A stretch of DNA of 10,643 bases from assembly GCA_022360105.1 (NCBI GenBank), contig JAKSDL010000729.1, forward strand, positions 1 through 10,643, given 5' to 3'. Source of the stretch: Pseudomonadota bacterium (GTDB lineage: Bacteria > SAR324 > XYD2-FULL-50-16 > JAHJRI01). The notes below the pieces were generated by a model. That model ran no database searches, had not been told where the DNA came from, and saw only the letters and a program-made list of their open reading frames with translations. How positions within the stretch are numbered: position 1 is the first letter of the stretch; each line of letters begins with the position of its first letter. Position numbers and translations under genes: made by a program. Positions 1 to 7,992 of this stretch are shown here, in pieces.

Positions 1-1
1 C

Positions 2-52
2 AGATTCTGGGTGGTTGATATGAAAATGGAAAGCAAAGCTTTCACAATATAA
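2..52 (+). CDS. Possible C-terminal tail of an upstream gene (partial)
   Basis: Reading from base 2 gives 16 codons, RFWVVDMKMESKAFTI, ending at TAA 50-52. The mixed hydrophobic and charged composition could be a protein C-terminus. The other two forward frames stop sooner, at 16-18 and 21-23. If it is real, the upstream gene ends 26 bases before tssM, which fits an operon. No family can be recognised from so few residues, and a non-coding reading is nearly as likely. Confidence 0.25.
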   Translation, partial: RFWVVDMKMESKAFTI

Positions 53-78
53 AAAATCACTAATCTAAAATAGAAAAA

Positions 79-3000
79 ATGTTCTCATCAAGTGTAATAT
101 TCTGGCTCTTCATTTCTACCTCCGGACTAATCTTTCTTGTTATTGGAACGGTCGTTTTTCAACTCAGGAAAGCAAGTAAAAAGGCCTCTGCCTCTGAATC
201 GGCAGAAGAAAAGATGCTCAAGGATAAACGCTTTGATTCCTTCATGAAGATGCGCGGATCATTTCGTGAGGCTGCAAAATTTCTGAAGAGAAAGGTTACA
301 GGTCGCAACTATCAATACCAGATTCCCTGGTACCTGGTTATAGGTGAATCCGGGTCCGGAAAATCTACCATGCTCAAAAACGTGGGTCTGGGAACGCCAA
401 TAGGTGAAAGAGAGGGTGGTCCCGGCGGTGAGGACCAGGGAGTTCAATGGTGGTTTTTTGATAAGGGCGTGGCAATTGAGCCAAAAGGTGAATTTGTCTT
501 AAAAAACGATGGTAAGAGCTCTAATGATAATGGCTGGCAGAACGTTATCAAGCTGTTAAAACGATTTCGTCCCAATCGGCCCATAGACGGCGTTATACTC
601 ACGTTACCAGTCAACGACTTAATCTGGAACCAGGGTAATAAGAACGATAAAAGAGAGATTCTTAGTCAGAAAACCATCATCATCTATAACAAATTATGGG
701 AATTGCAGAACGAATTGGGAATTCACTTTCCGGTTTACGTGCTATTTACAAAATGTGATGCCATCAAAGGTTTTTCCAGCTACTGTCATGAGTTGCCGGG
801 CAACCTTCAGCGCAATATGGTGGGGTGGAGTAATCCCAACTCTTTGGATATTGCTTACTCATCTACACTTTTGGATCAGGCCATCGAAAACATTCATGAC
901 GGTCTATTCAAAACCCAGATGGAGATTTTTGCAGTCAAACCAAATGTGGCCAAGGGTAGTGAACTCTTTGAATTACCTAATCGATTCAGAAGTTTGTTGG
1001 AACCCATCAAAACGGCTTTGGGTAACATTTTTAAAGAAAGCTCTTTTCATCACTCCTTCTTTTTCAGGGGCATCTACTTCTCGGGTAGCGATACGATTGA
1101 AGATAACGAAGTGATGAAACCAAAATTCCTCCGGGACCTGTTTGATAAAAAGATATTTCCGGAAGAAGGTCTCGCTAAAGTCGTTGATCAGGCAATGCTA
1201 TCCAAACATCGTGCTCTTCGCGTTGTGCAAGTATCATTTGTTCTTATGCTCCTGATCGGTGGGGGTGGCCTTACCAACACCTATTTCAACCTGCGAAAAG
1301 AAAAACAGGTGATGCTGCCTGTGCTGAATTTGATCAGCAGCAGTCTGGTGGATCTCCAGTATAAAAAAACCATCGATCGATCCCTGTTTGAGAAAAAAGG
1401 ATTAAGCCTGTTGAACGGAATGGCTGAAATCGACCCTTCAGGTCTGACCTCTGTTTTTATGCCCTCATCATGGACCTCAACGCTGCAATCGCAGCTGGTT
1501 TCCTGCATGACCATAGCCTATAAAAAAATCATCATGCGTATGATGTATATAGAACTCAATAATAAAGTTCGGGCTATGGGGTTTGTGGAAAAACAGATGA
1601 AAGACGATGAAGACGGTAATAAGGACAACGTTTTTCGAATTGAAAAAACAGCAGAATTCAAACAATTACTGGCATTTATCAAATCACTGGAAGAGTTGGA
1701 AAAAAACATTGCCATCTACAATAACCAGCTGGTTACCGGCTCTGCCAACTCACGTGAATTTCTGCAGGTGGTGGCCTACTTGTACAATATCGACCTGAAA
1801 GGAAGTTTCTCAGAAGAAGCGCTGGCCAAGTTAAGGGGCAATCCCGTTGGAACCGAAATCCTAAAGGCAAATGTAAACGCCAGAATCTGGGAGCTGACCA
1901 GGGAGTTCTATGATCGTGTTTACAAGGAGAATCCGCTCAATTCCAAGCTGGTGCAACTAAAAGATAACTTACGAACCATTAATCGCGATAATGAGGGCAA
2001 CGATGAACAAAACATTGTCGTGCGATTTCAAAACTTATTGGCGTCCCTGAACGCCATAGAAAAGGAATTGGCAGAACCTGAGTTTTCCTGGATGGTCAGC
2101 TCAACTTTCGAGCTCGGCAACAGGTATGACCAGATTCTGGAATCGGTACAAAACTCAGGGTTTCTTGGGCAACCTGTCTTTGTCGAGATGAAACGTCGTG
2201 GTGAGCTGGAACACAAGGAACTACAATACAAGATGGTTACCCATGAAACTCGACTGACCGGTCCCATTCTTCAGCAGGAAAACGGCAGGGCAATTCTGAG
2301 GTTCTCTCCAAAGATGACAACCCTGAAGAAGGCTCTGGATGACTTTTTTGCCATGAAATTTGCAGACATCGAAAATGCCCGAACCAATCTAATCAAAGAG
2401 CTACCTCCCAGCACAAGAATTGTCTGGAACACGCAGCTTTTAGCACAGGCAGTCAAGCTTTATGAACCTTATAACTTATTCTTGTCGGAAAAGCTAAACG
2501 ATTTCCCCATTGAACTTCAGCCGATTTTTGAACAGGTGGCCAGGCAAAGTCTGGAAACCAACATGACAGATCTGATTGGGCGGTCTCAAAAACTGGAAAC
2601 AATTCCCAAGATTGTCAACCCATCATTTGCGAAAGAAGCCCTACGCTCTGAAGTGCTGAACTTTAAGGAATCCTCAAAACATATTTCTGAATTGCTGGGG
2701 ATATTTGATCGACTTGAACTTCACAAAACCAATCGTCTGATTTTCAGAGTGGTGGCAGTTCAGGGAAATAGAATTCTGGATGAGATCGACAGGCTGTTGC
2801 AGGAAGATAACCTTTACATGGTTAAAGACAATGGATTTGGTTGGTGGAATGGTCAAAAATCACCAGTCTTTGCTGCTTATAACGTGAATGATGTGGAAGA
2901 GTTGAAATACTACTTCGCCATTCAGCGGGATCGGGTTAGGTTCTTAACCAATGAATACGCCATGCCAATCATCAGCTTGCTGGGTTATCAGAACAAAAAC

Positions 3001-3285
3001 CGAGGATACGTGAACCTGCCTCTCGTGAAAAAGTGGGAACGCATTATTGCAGCTTTTGAAAGTTTTGAAAAAAAGAGACCGGGCAACTCGATTCTAATCC
3101 TCGAAGATTTCATTATGACCGGTATTAACGAAATCGCAGCTAAAAGCTGCACCAAAGAAATACCCAATCATGTACTGCAGGCCCGTTCCAACGATTTCTT
3201 CTTAGCCCAACGCAACAATCTGCGGAAGAAAATCTACCAACGCTGCCAGCGGTTAAGCTTCGAAAAAGAGATCAGGGAATTTTAA
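79..3285 (+). CDS. tssM: TssM/IcmF-like type VI secretion membrane protein, C-terminally short
   Basis: TssM is the inner-membrane NTPase-fold protein of the T6SS envelope complex, and it normally works with TssL and TssJ. The 1068-residue product has one N-terminal membrane helix (about 5-28), then a cytoplasmic GTPase-like domain. Walker A is GESGSGKST (89-97) and a TKCD base-specificity motif lies at 224-227. Family signatures follow: WWFFDKG (124-130), RPIDGVILTLP (167-177), FFRGIYFSGS (328-337) and FLRDLFDKKIFPEEGLA (350-366). A second membrane helix (about 380-403) leads to about 665 residues predicted to be periplasmic. Oddities: the usual two-helix N-terminal hairpin is a single helix, the DTAG switch reads EPKG (134-137), and the protein ends where I expect the FN..L.GR.PF motif and the C-terminal beta domain. 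Start: an in-frame TAA at 61-63 lies upstream and this is the first ATG after it. The leader is A-rich with no Shine-Dalgarno sequence. The identity is firm; the extent of the truncation is judged from memory of the family. Confidence 0.93.
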   Translation: MFSSSVIFWLFISTSGLIFLVIGTVVFQLRKASKKASASESAEEKMLKDKRFDSFMKMRGSFREAAKFLKRKVTGRNYQYQIPWYLVIGESGSGKSTMLKNVGLGTPIGEREGGPGGEDQGVQWWFFDKGVAIEPKGEFVLKNDGKSSNDNGWQNVIKLLKRFRPNRPIDGVILTLPVNDLIWNQGNKNDKREILSQKTIIIYNKLWELQNELGIHFPVYVLFTKCDAIKGFSSYCHELPGNLQRNMVGWSNPNSLDIAYSSTLLDQAIENIHDGLFKTQMEIFAVKPNVAKGSELFELPNRFRSLLEPIKTALGNIFKESSFHHSFFFRGIYFSGSDTIEDNEVMKPKFLRDLFDKKIFPEEGLAKVVDQAMLSKHRALRVVQVSFVLMLLIGGGGLTNTYFNLRKEKQVMLPVLNLISSSLVDLQYKKTIDRSLFEKKGLSLLNGMAEIDPSGLTSVFMPSSWTSTLQSQLVSCMTIAYKKIIMRMMYIELNNKVRAMGFVEKQMKDDEDGNKDNVFRIEKTAEFKQLLAFIKSLEELEKNIAIYNNQLVTGSANSREFLQVVAYLYNIDLKGSFSEEALAKLRGNPVGTEILKANVNARIWELTREFYDRVYKENPLNSKLVQLKDNLRTINRDNEGNDEQNIVVRFQNLLASLNAIEKELAEPEFSWMVSSTFELGNRYDQILESVQNSGFLGQPVFVEMKRRGELEHKELQYKMVTHETRLTGPILQQENGRAILRFSPKMTTLKKALDDFFAMKFADIENARTNLIKELPPSTRIVWNTQLLAQAVKLYEPYNLFLSEKLNDFPIELQPIFEQVARQSLETNMTDLIGRSQKLETIPKIVNPSFAKEALRSEVLNFKESSKHISELLGIFDRLELHKTNRLIFRVVAVQGNRILDEIDRLLQEDNLYMVKDNGFGWWNGQKSPVFAAYNVNDVEELKYYFAIQRDRVRFLTNEYAMPIISLLGYQNKNRGYVNLPLVKKWERIIAAFESFEKKRPGNSILILEDFIMTGINEIAAKSCTKEIPNHVLQARSNDFFLAQRNNLRKKIYQRCQRLSFEKEIREF

Positions 3286-3347
3286 GGTACTTTAGATTTA
3301 CGAGTGAAGATTTGGGATTCATTTAAGATTAAAATTGAAAATATAAA

Positions 3348-6300
3348 ATGTCTGACAAACCGAACAAAGTGATTCGCTTTTTTAGTGTTTTCGTACCTCT
3401 GGTACTGGTAGTTGGCATACTTTCAGGTATTGCATTCTATACCTATACTGTTCAATCCGGATCTAACTCACTTTTATCAACGGATTCGGAATATAGCAGG
3501 GCAGCACTGGAAAAAGCTGAGCTACATCGCGAGGAAACCTACCGAAGATGTATAGAAGATCAAACCAAACAAATCCAACAGTCGGTTCAGAACTCAGATC
3601 TTTACCTGAAAAGGGGAGAGTGTCGCATCAGTTTGCTGCAATATGAAGATGCTTTGGCCGATTTTAATCTGGCTTTGACCATCAATCAAAATTATGTACC
3701 CGCTCTCTTAGCGAAAGCGGATTTGTATAATAATATGCATCGTTTTGAAGATGGGCTACATGAACTTTCAGAAATCGAAAAGTTGGATTCTGCTAACAGC
3801 GATCTTTTTAGAATTCGCTGTGAAACCTATTTGCTGACAAATGACTTGGAGAAAGCTTTTGCCGATTGCTCAAACGCTCTTCGTTTGAATCCAAACAATC
3901 ATCAGGCATTGAATTCAAGGGCAAAGATTTATTCAGCACAAAAATCTTATCAAAAAGCGATCAATGACTTTCAACAGGCGATAATCCTGGCGGCAAATCA
4001 GACGGAGTACCTTACCAGTCTTGCTGCAGTCTACCTGGAGTTACGACAAACAGATCTGGCTATGGAGAGGTACAAAAAAGTTCTGGAATTAAATAAATAT
4101 AATTTTGCTGCTCAGAAGGGTTTAGGACAATCCTACCTGAATAAAAAGCAATATCAAGATGCTGTCACAGCCTTTAACAGGGCTTTGATGATCAGCCCTG
4201 ATAATAAGGATATTTTTAGATATCGCGGATTGGCTTATAAGGAATTGAAAGATTATGAAAAATCACTGTCGGATCTCAACACAGTAATCATGCTGCAGCC
4301 CGATGATACGGAAACCTTGATCGATCGGGGGATTGTTTATTTGGGTCTTCAAAAACATCAGGCCGCAATAGAAGACTTCAATAAAGCACTTGAAGTAAAG
4401 CCGGATTTTGGTTTGGCCCTTTACCAAAGAGCAAACGCCAACAGGGATTTTGAAAAGCTTCATGAAGCTATCCTCGATTATACCAGGGCTTTGAATGCAG
4501 GTTTTAAAGAAGCCCGATTGTTCAACGACAGGGGAATAGCTAAACGGTTGTTGAAGGATTACGCCGGTGCTGAGGAAGATCACTCCAAAGCTATCCTTAT
4601 GCAGCCTGGGGAAGCATCAGGCTACAATAATCGGGGAATCATCAGTTATTTAAACGGTTTGTTCAGAAAGGCTATCGCAGACTACAATCAGGCAGTCAAG
4701 CTGGCCCCCGAGAACCCCGAATATTACAACAACCGGGGATTGGCATACCTGAATCTTCGTGAGTATCAAACAGCTTTGGAAAACTTTAGCTCTGTTCATA
4801 AGCTTGATAAGGATTTTCCTTTTATCAATTACAATCTCGGATTGGTCCATCTTAACCTTGAGAATCACAAGGACGCGATAAAGTTTCTGAAACTGGCTTT
4901 GGAAAAAAAACCTTTTGCTTATGCCTACTACAATTTAGGCCGGTCATATCAGGCCTTGGGGCAATACAAACAGGCATTGAACGAGTACAACAACGTCATC
5001 TCTCTCGATCCTAACGATGCAGAAACCTATTACTATCGCGGATATGTGCGATTTATGCTGAAACAGTATAAGGATGCCGTGACTGATTACAATAAAGGGA
5101 TTGAGATGAATCCGGATTATGTGCGGCAACACGGGGTCTATGCGTATTATTACAGGGGAAGTGCTCACCTGGAGTTAAGTAATCACGAAAATGCTTTGGA
5201 AGACTATGATCTTTCTATCGATCTCTATCCTAACAAAGCCGATACCTATTTAAAAAGAGGTCTGTCACTGACATATTTGGGTCACTTCGAGCGTGCCATC
5301 AAAGATTTCAACATAGCCCTGACCTTGGAACCTAAAATGGCTACAGCGTTATACAACAAGGGGATTGCGCTATACCGTCTGGGAAGATATGAAGACGCCA
5401 TTTTGGAATACAACAGGGCTCTGGAGTTAAATACAAAGGACCTAACCATTTACAACAATAGGGCTGCCGCTTTTAGGGAAATGGGTAAATATCCGGAAGC
5501 AGAGGCGGATTACAAACAGGTCATAAGACTCAATTCAAATTACGGAGCTGCCTATGCCGGTCGAGGTTTTCTTTACCAGAGGCAGGGTTTAAGCGAGCAG
5601 GCACTGGAAGATTACGACAAAGCAGTATCATTGGAAAGTGAGAATGCCGACCTGTATATAGCCAGGGGTAACTTTTACATGTCCCAGAATAAACTGGCTG
5701 AAGCGTTGTTGGATTATGACAAGGCATTGACCCTGGACGAAAAAAACGCCCAGGGGTTCATCCAGAGAGGGTACTTGAAAATCCTTATGGACAATGGAGA
5801 AGAAGCACTCACAGATTTAAATCGTGCGGTTGAACTCAATAGTAAAAGTACAAAAGGCTACTACACCAGGGCAACGGCATATCTGGTATTAAAGGAATAC
5901 CAAAAGGCGATCGCAGACTTCAGCAATGTTGTTAATCTTAATCCGGGTTTTATAGAAGCTTTTTTTAAACGAGGTCTCACCTATTATCAGATAGGGAAGT
6001 ATGATAACGCGATTGACGATTTTACCAGTGTGGCAGGTATAAACGAAAACTACTCTCCGGCATATTTTAATCGGGGTCTGGCGCATTATCAACAAAACCA
6101 GTTTGAAAAAGCCATAGAGGATTTTGACAGTGCCATTTCCATCGATCAGGAATTTGAACGGGCTTTTTTACACAGGGGGTTGGCACTGGCTGCTTTAAAA
6201 TCCCATAAACGGGCCATCATGGATTTTGACACAGCCATTTCCCTGGAGCCAGGCTATACTTTGGCATATTATTACCGTGGATTGTCATACTTTGCCAGAA

Positions 6301-7061
6301 AGGAATACCGGGAGGCGATTGAAGAGTTTAAAAAGGCCAATCGATTAAACGAAAATTTTTCAAATTCCTATTTCGAGTGCGGAAGAACCTACGCAGCTCT
6401 TCTGGAATACAGCAAAGCGATTGAGCAATACAATCGGTCACTGGCTGTGGATTCCAATCATATTCGTTCTTTATTCTTTCGCGGCAAAGCGTTTCAAACT
6501 CAAAAGCGATACAAGGAATCCCTGGCTGATTTTGATAAGGTGGTAAAGCTCGATGAAAGCTACGTTATGGCATACTACTATCGCGGTATTGTGCAAACCA
6601 AACTCAAGAGATACGCCAATGCCATTGAGGAGTACAATGCAGCCATTCAGCTCGATCCTAAGTTTTCGGGAGCTTATTACAATAGAGGGGCCGTTCACAG
6701 TATCCAAAAACTGAACAAAAAGGCCATCAACGACTTCAATATTGCCTTGGAACTTGATCCCGAGCAGGCCAATCAGCCAGGAATATTTGCCTTTTATCAC
6801 CGTGGCATGGCTTATCTTGGGATCAAAAAATATGAACAGTCGGTGGAGGACTTTGACAAAGCCCTTTTGATCGATCCGAATCATCCCGACACTTTTTTTA
6901 ACAGGGGGAACGCCTATTTTTACCTGAATGACTACAAAAAGGCCATCAGTGACTATAACAAGGCCATTCATTTAAACAGCGACTTTACCGAAGCATATAA
7001 GATGCGCAGCCAGGCTTATAAGCTCTTGACTCAAACATCCATGTACACCTTAAACAAATGA
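3348..7061 (+). CDS. Long TPR-repeat protein with N-terminal membrane anchor, T6SS-associated
   Basis: The product is 1237 residues long. One hydrophobic segment (about 11-33) follows a basic N-terminus (K4, K7, R10) and few positive charges follow it, so the anchor should be N-in/C-out with the rest in the periplasm. No clear signal-peptidase site is visible. A charged linker (about 45-81) precedes 33 consecutive TPRs (82-1212) and a partial 34th (1213-1237). The repeats fit Y..RG.AY..L..Y..AI.DY..AI.L.P. The first five are the most divergent. Two repeats carry the same 5-residue insertion. Cysteines are few: 68, 92, 158, 174 and 1011. TPR solenoids bind proteins, but no partner can be read from the sequence. 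The gene lies 62 bases after tssM, and its stop overlaps the tssE start as ATGA, so translational coupling to a core T6SS gene is likely. Start: an in-frame TGA at 3336-3338 precedes this first ATG. It is not a core Tss protein that I recognise. A cytoplasmic scaffold is the alternative if the topology is wrong. Confidence 0.88.
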   Translation: MSDKPNKVIRFFSVFVPLVLVVGILSGIAFYTYTVQSGSNSLLSTDSEYSRAALEKAELHREETYRRCIEDQTKQIQQSVQNSDLYLKRGECRISLLQYEDALADFNLALTINQNYVPALLAKADLYNNMHRFEDGLHELSEIEKLDSANSDLFRIRCETYLLTNDLEKAFADCSNALRLNPNNHQALNSRAKIYSAQKSYQKAINDFQQAIILAANQTEYLTSLAAVYLELRQTDLAMERYKKVLELNKYNFAAQKGLGQSYLNKKQYQDAVTAFNRALMISPDNKDIFRYRGLAYKELKDYEKSLSDLNTVIMLQPDDTETLIDRGIVYLGLQKHQAAIEDFNKALEVKPDFGLALYQRANANRDFEKLHEAILDYTRALNAGFKEARLFNDRGIAKRLLKDYAGAEEDHSKAILMQPGEASGYNNRGIISYLNGLFRKAIADYNQAVKLAPENPEYYNNRGLAYLNLREYQTALENFSSVHKLDKDFPFINYNLGLVHLNLENHKDAIKFLKLALEKKPFAYAYYNLGRSYQALGQYKQALNEYNNVISLDPNDAETYYYRGYVRFMLKQYKDAVTDYNKGIEMNPDYVRQHGVYAYYYRGSAHLELSNHENALEDYDLSIDLYPNKADTYLKRGLSLTYLGHFERAIKDFNIALTLEPKMATALYNKGIALYRLGRYEDAILEYNRALELNTKDLTIYNNRAAAFREMGKYPEAEADYKQVIRLNSNYGAAYAGRGFLYQRQGLSEQALEDYDKAVSLESENADLYIARGNFYMSQNKLAEALLDYDKALTLDEKNAQGFIQRGYLKILMDNGEEALTDLNRAVELNSKSTKGYYTRATAYLVLKEYQKAIADFSNVVNLNPGFIEAFFKRGLTYYQIGKYDNAIDDFTSVAGINENYSPAYFNRGLAHYQQNQFEKAIEDFDSAISIDQEFERAFLHRGLALAALKSHKRAIMDFDTAISLEPGYTLAYYYRGLSYFARKEYREAIEEFKKANRLNENFSNSYFECGRTYAALLEYSKAIEQYNRSLAVDSNHIRSLFFRGKAFQTQKRYKESLADFDKVVKLDESYVMAYYYRGIVQTKLKRYANAIEEYNAAIQLDPKFSGAYYNRGAVHSIQKLNKKAINDFNIALELDPEQANQPGIFAFYHRGMAYLGIKKYEQSVEDFDKALLIDPNHPDTFFNRGNAYFYLNDYKKAISDYNKAIHLNSDFTEAYKMRSQAYKLLTQTSMYTLNK
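3591..6983 (+). repeat. Array of 33 tandem TPR-coding units
   Basis: Translated in frame, the unit length is 34 codons (102 bases) almost throughout, covering residues 82-1212. The exceptions are repeat 9 (32 codons), repeat 10 (36), repeat 13 (33), and repeats 16 and 32 (39 each). The units are similar as protein but have clearly diverged as DNA, so this is an old array kept by selection rather than a recent slippage expansion. Confidence 0.85.
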
Positions 7062-7495
7062 ATGATCATCTGCGAGGTTCTTTATTTGATCGCTTGGTGG
7101 ATGATGAACCTTATGTGACGCAAACATCACCTTCGCTCAAAACGTTGGATAGAAAGGGGCTGAAAGATTCCATACATAGGGAATTATCCTGGCTACTCAA
7201 TACAACCTGTTCTTTTTCGAGAGAGCAGATGGATTCGATGGATCGCAACACATTGACATACGGCATCCATGATTTCTCAAGCTTTTTCCCGGACAGCAGC
7301 GATAATCGCGTCCGACTTAGCCATGTCATCCGGGAAATCATAGAGTCTTTCGAACCCAGCTTAAGAAATGTGGAAGTCGAAGTAAAAGAGATGAACACCA
7401 AAAAAGACCGATTCACCCTGGCCCTGGTCATCGAAGCCGAGTTAGTCATCAACAAAATCACCGAGCCTATTACTTTTATTATGGCAATAGACTGA
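7058..7495 (+). CDS. tssE: TssE, T6SS baseplate protein (gp25 family)
   Basis: TssE is the T4 gp25 homologue. It sits in the baseplate and starts sheath polymerisation. The 145-residue product has normal length and the family features in order: SLFDRLVDDEP near the N-terminus (8-18), an ELSWLLNTT segment (42-50) matching the usual LxxLLNTR region, YGIHDFSSF (68-76) matching the usual YGxPD region, and IIESFEPSLRNVEVEV (94-109). In most relatives the last motif reads FEPRL; here the arginine of the EPR core is serine 101 (codon AGC, 7358-7360). The start overlaps the stop of the TPR gene by four bases (ATGA), so translation is probably coupled. The next genes of the pathway, tssF and tssG, resume only after the 549-base interval holding the four-helix-bundle gene. 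The assignment is firm. Confidence 0.93.
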   Translation: MNDHLRGSLFDRLVDDEPYVTQTSPSLKTLDRKGLKDSIHRELSWLLNTTCSFSREQMDSMDRNTLTYGIHDFSSFFPDSSDNRVRLSHVIREIIESFEPSLRNVEVEVKEMNTKKDRFTLALVIEAELVINKITEPITFIMAID

Positions 7496-7579
7496 AATTT
7501 TAGATGTATGATTTATGATCTATGATTTATCTGGGTATCTAAGAATCGGGATTTAGGATTTCATTAAAAGCGAAACTAA
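7496..7579. other. AT-rich spacer with short direct repeats
   Basis: This 84-base spacer separates tssE from the four-helix-bundle gene. It contains tatgattta twice (7507-7515 and 7521-7529, 14-base period) and an ATCTAAGA word (7537-7544) that recurs twice downstream of the four-helix-bundle gene. I see no convincing promoter, ribosome binding site or hairpin terminator. Confidence 0.5.
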
Positions 7580-7933
7580 ATGAATAGAGAAACTTTGCAA
7601 CTAAGGACAAAGAAATTTGCACTGAATGTAATCAAGCTTACAGATTCATTACCAAAGTCACGCTCTGGAAATACCATCGGAAATCAACTGATGAGATCCG
7701 GAACATCGATTGGAGCTAATTACAGATCAGCGTGCAGAGGACGATCCAAAGCAGAATTCATCTCGAAATTAGGAATTGCTCTAGAAGAAGCCGATGAAAG
7801 CATATATTGGCTTGAATTACTAATAGAAGGAAAAATTCTAAAAAGAGAACAGATTGAAAAATTACTTACAGAAGCAAATGAATTAACTTCAATCTTTTAC
7901 GCATCAATCAAAACAGCAAGGGGAAGACAATAA
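7580..7933 (+). CDS. Four-helix-bundle protein (23S rRNA intervening-sequence / S23 family)
   Basis: The 117-residue product is a close match to the four-helix-bundle family first described from open reading frames in 23S rRNA intervening sequences (Pfam 23S_rRNA_IVP), which also resembles the Avd accessory protein of diversity-generating retroelements. Diagnostic stretches are LRTKKFALNVIKL (8-20), IGNQLMRSGTSIGANYR (34-50), AEFISKLGIALEEADES (58-74), YWLELL (76-81), and ANELTSIFYASIKTARG (99-115). The length is typical. The biochemical role of free-standing members is unknown. There is no rRNA and no reverse transcriptase in this window. The gene sits between tssE and tssF, with about 36% GC by hand count against 44% in tssE, and lies between repeat-bearing AT-rich spacers, all of which suggests a later insertion. 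The start is fixed by an in-frame TAA at 7577-7579 directly before the ATG. Family assignment is firm; a link to secretion is not supported. Confidence 0.92.
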   Translation: MNRETLQLRTKKFALNVIKLTDSLPKSRSGNTIGNQLMRSGTSIGANYRSACRGRSKAEFISKLGIALEEADESIYWLELLIEGKILKREQIEKLLTEANELTSIFYASIKTARGRQ

Positions 7934-7942
7934 AAAGTCGCA

Positions 7943-7992
7943 ATCTTAGATTCATCAATCTTAAATAAACAAATAAATCAAAAATCTAAGAT
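7943..7992. repeat. 9-bp inverted repeat ATCTTAGAT / ATCTAAGAT
   Basis: The arms are at 7943-7951 and 7984-7992, separated by 32 bases, just downstream of the four-helix-bundle stop codon. The right-hand word occurs again at 8024-8032. The stem is AT-rich and the loop is long, with no T tract, so it is a weak terminator candidate at best. It may instead be part of a repeat family in the spacers. Confidence 0.45.

Noticed and set aside
48..53. TATAAA as a possible -10 box for tssM
   Set aside because: No -35 element lies at a suitable distance and the region is generally A/T-rich, so the match is not informative. A Bacteroidota-type TAnnTTTG box was not found either.
3286..3347. Frameshifted continuation of tssM beyond the stop
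   Set aside because: None of the three forward frames encodes a recognisable TssM C-terminal motif and the next gene starts at 3348, so a simple indel does not account for the short C-terminus.
6471..6971. 166-codon open frame on the minus strand
   Set aside because: It lies wholly inside the TPR gene, opposite a clearly coding frame with regular repeats. The product has no recognisable family features.
7111..7461. 116-codon open frame on the minus strand over tssE
   Set aside because: It is antisense to a well-conserved TssE frame, has low-complexity S/L/R-rich composition, and has no family resemblance.
7580..7933. Four-helix-bundle gene as an Avd component of a diversity-generating retroelement
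   Set aside because: The window has no reverse transcriptase, template repeat or variable repeat, and the sequence is closer to the free-standing IVS-type proteins.
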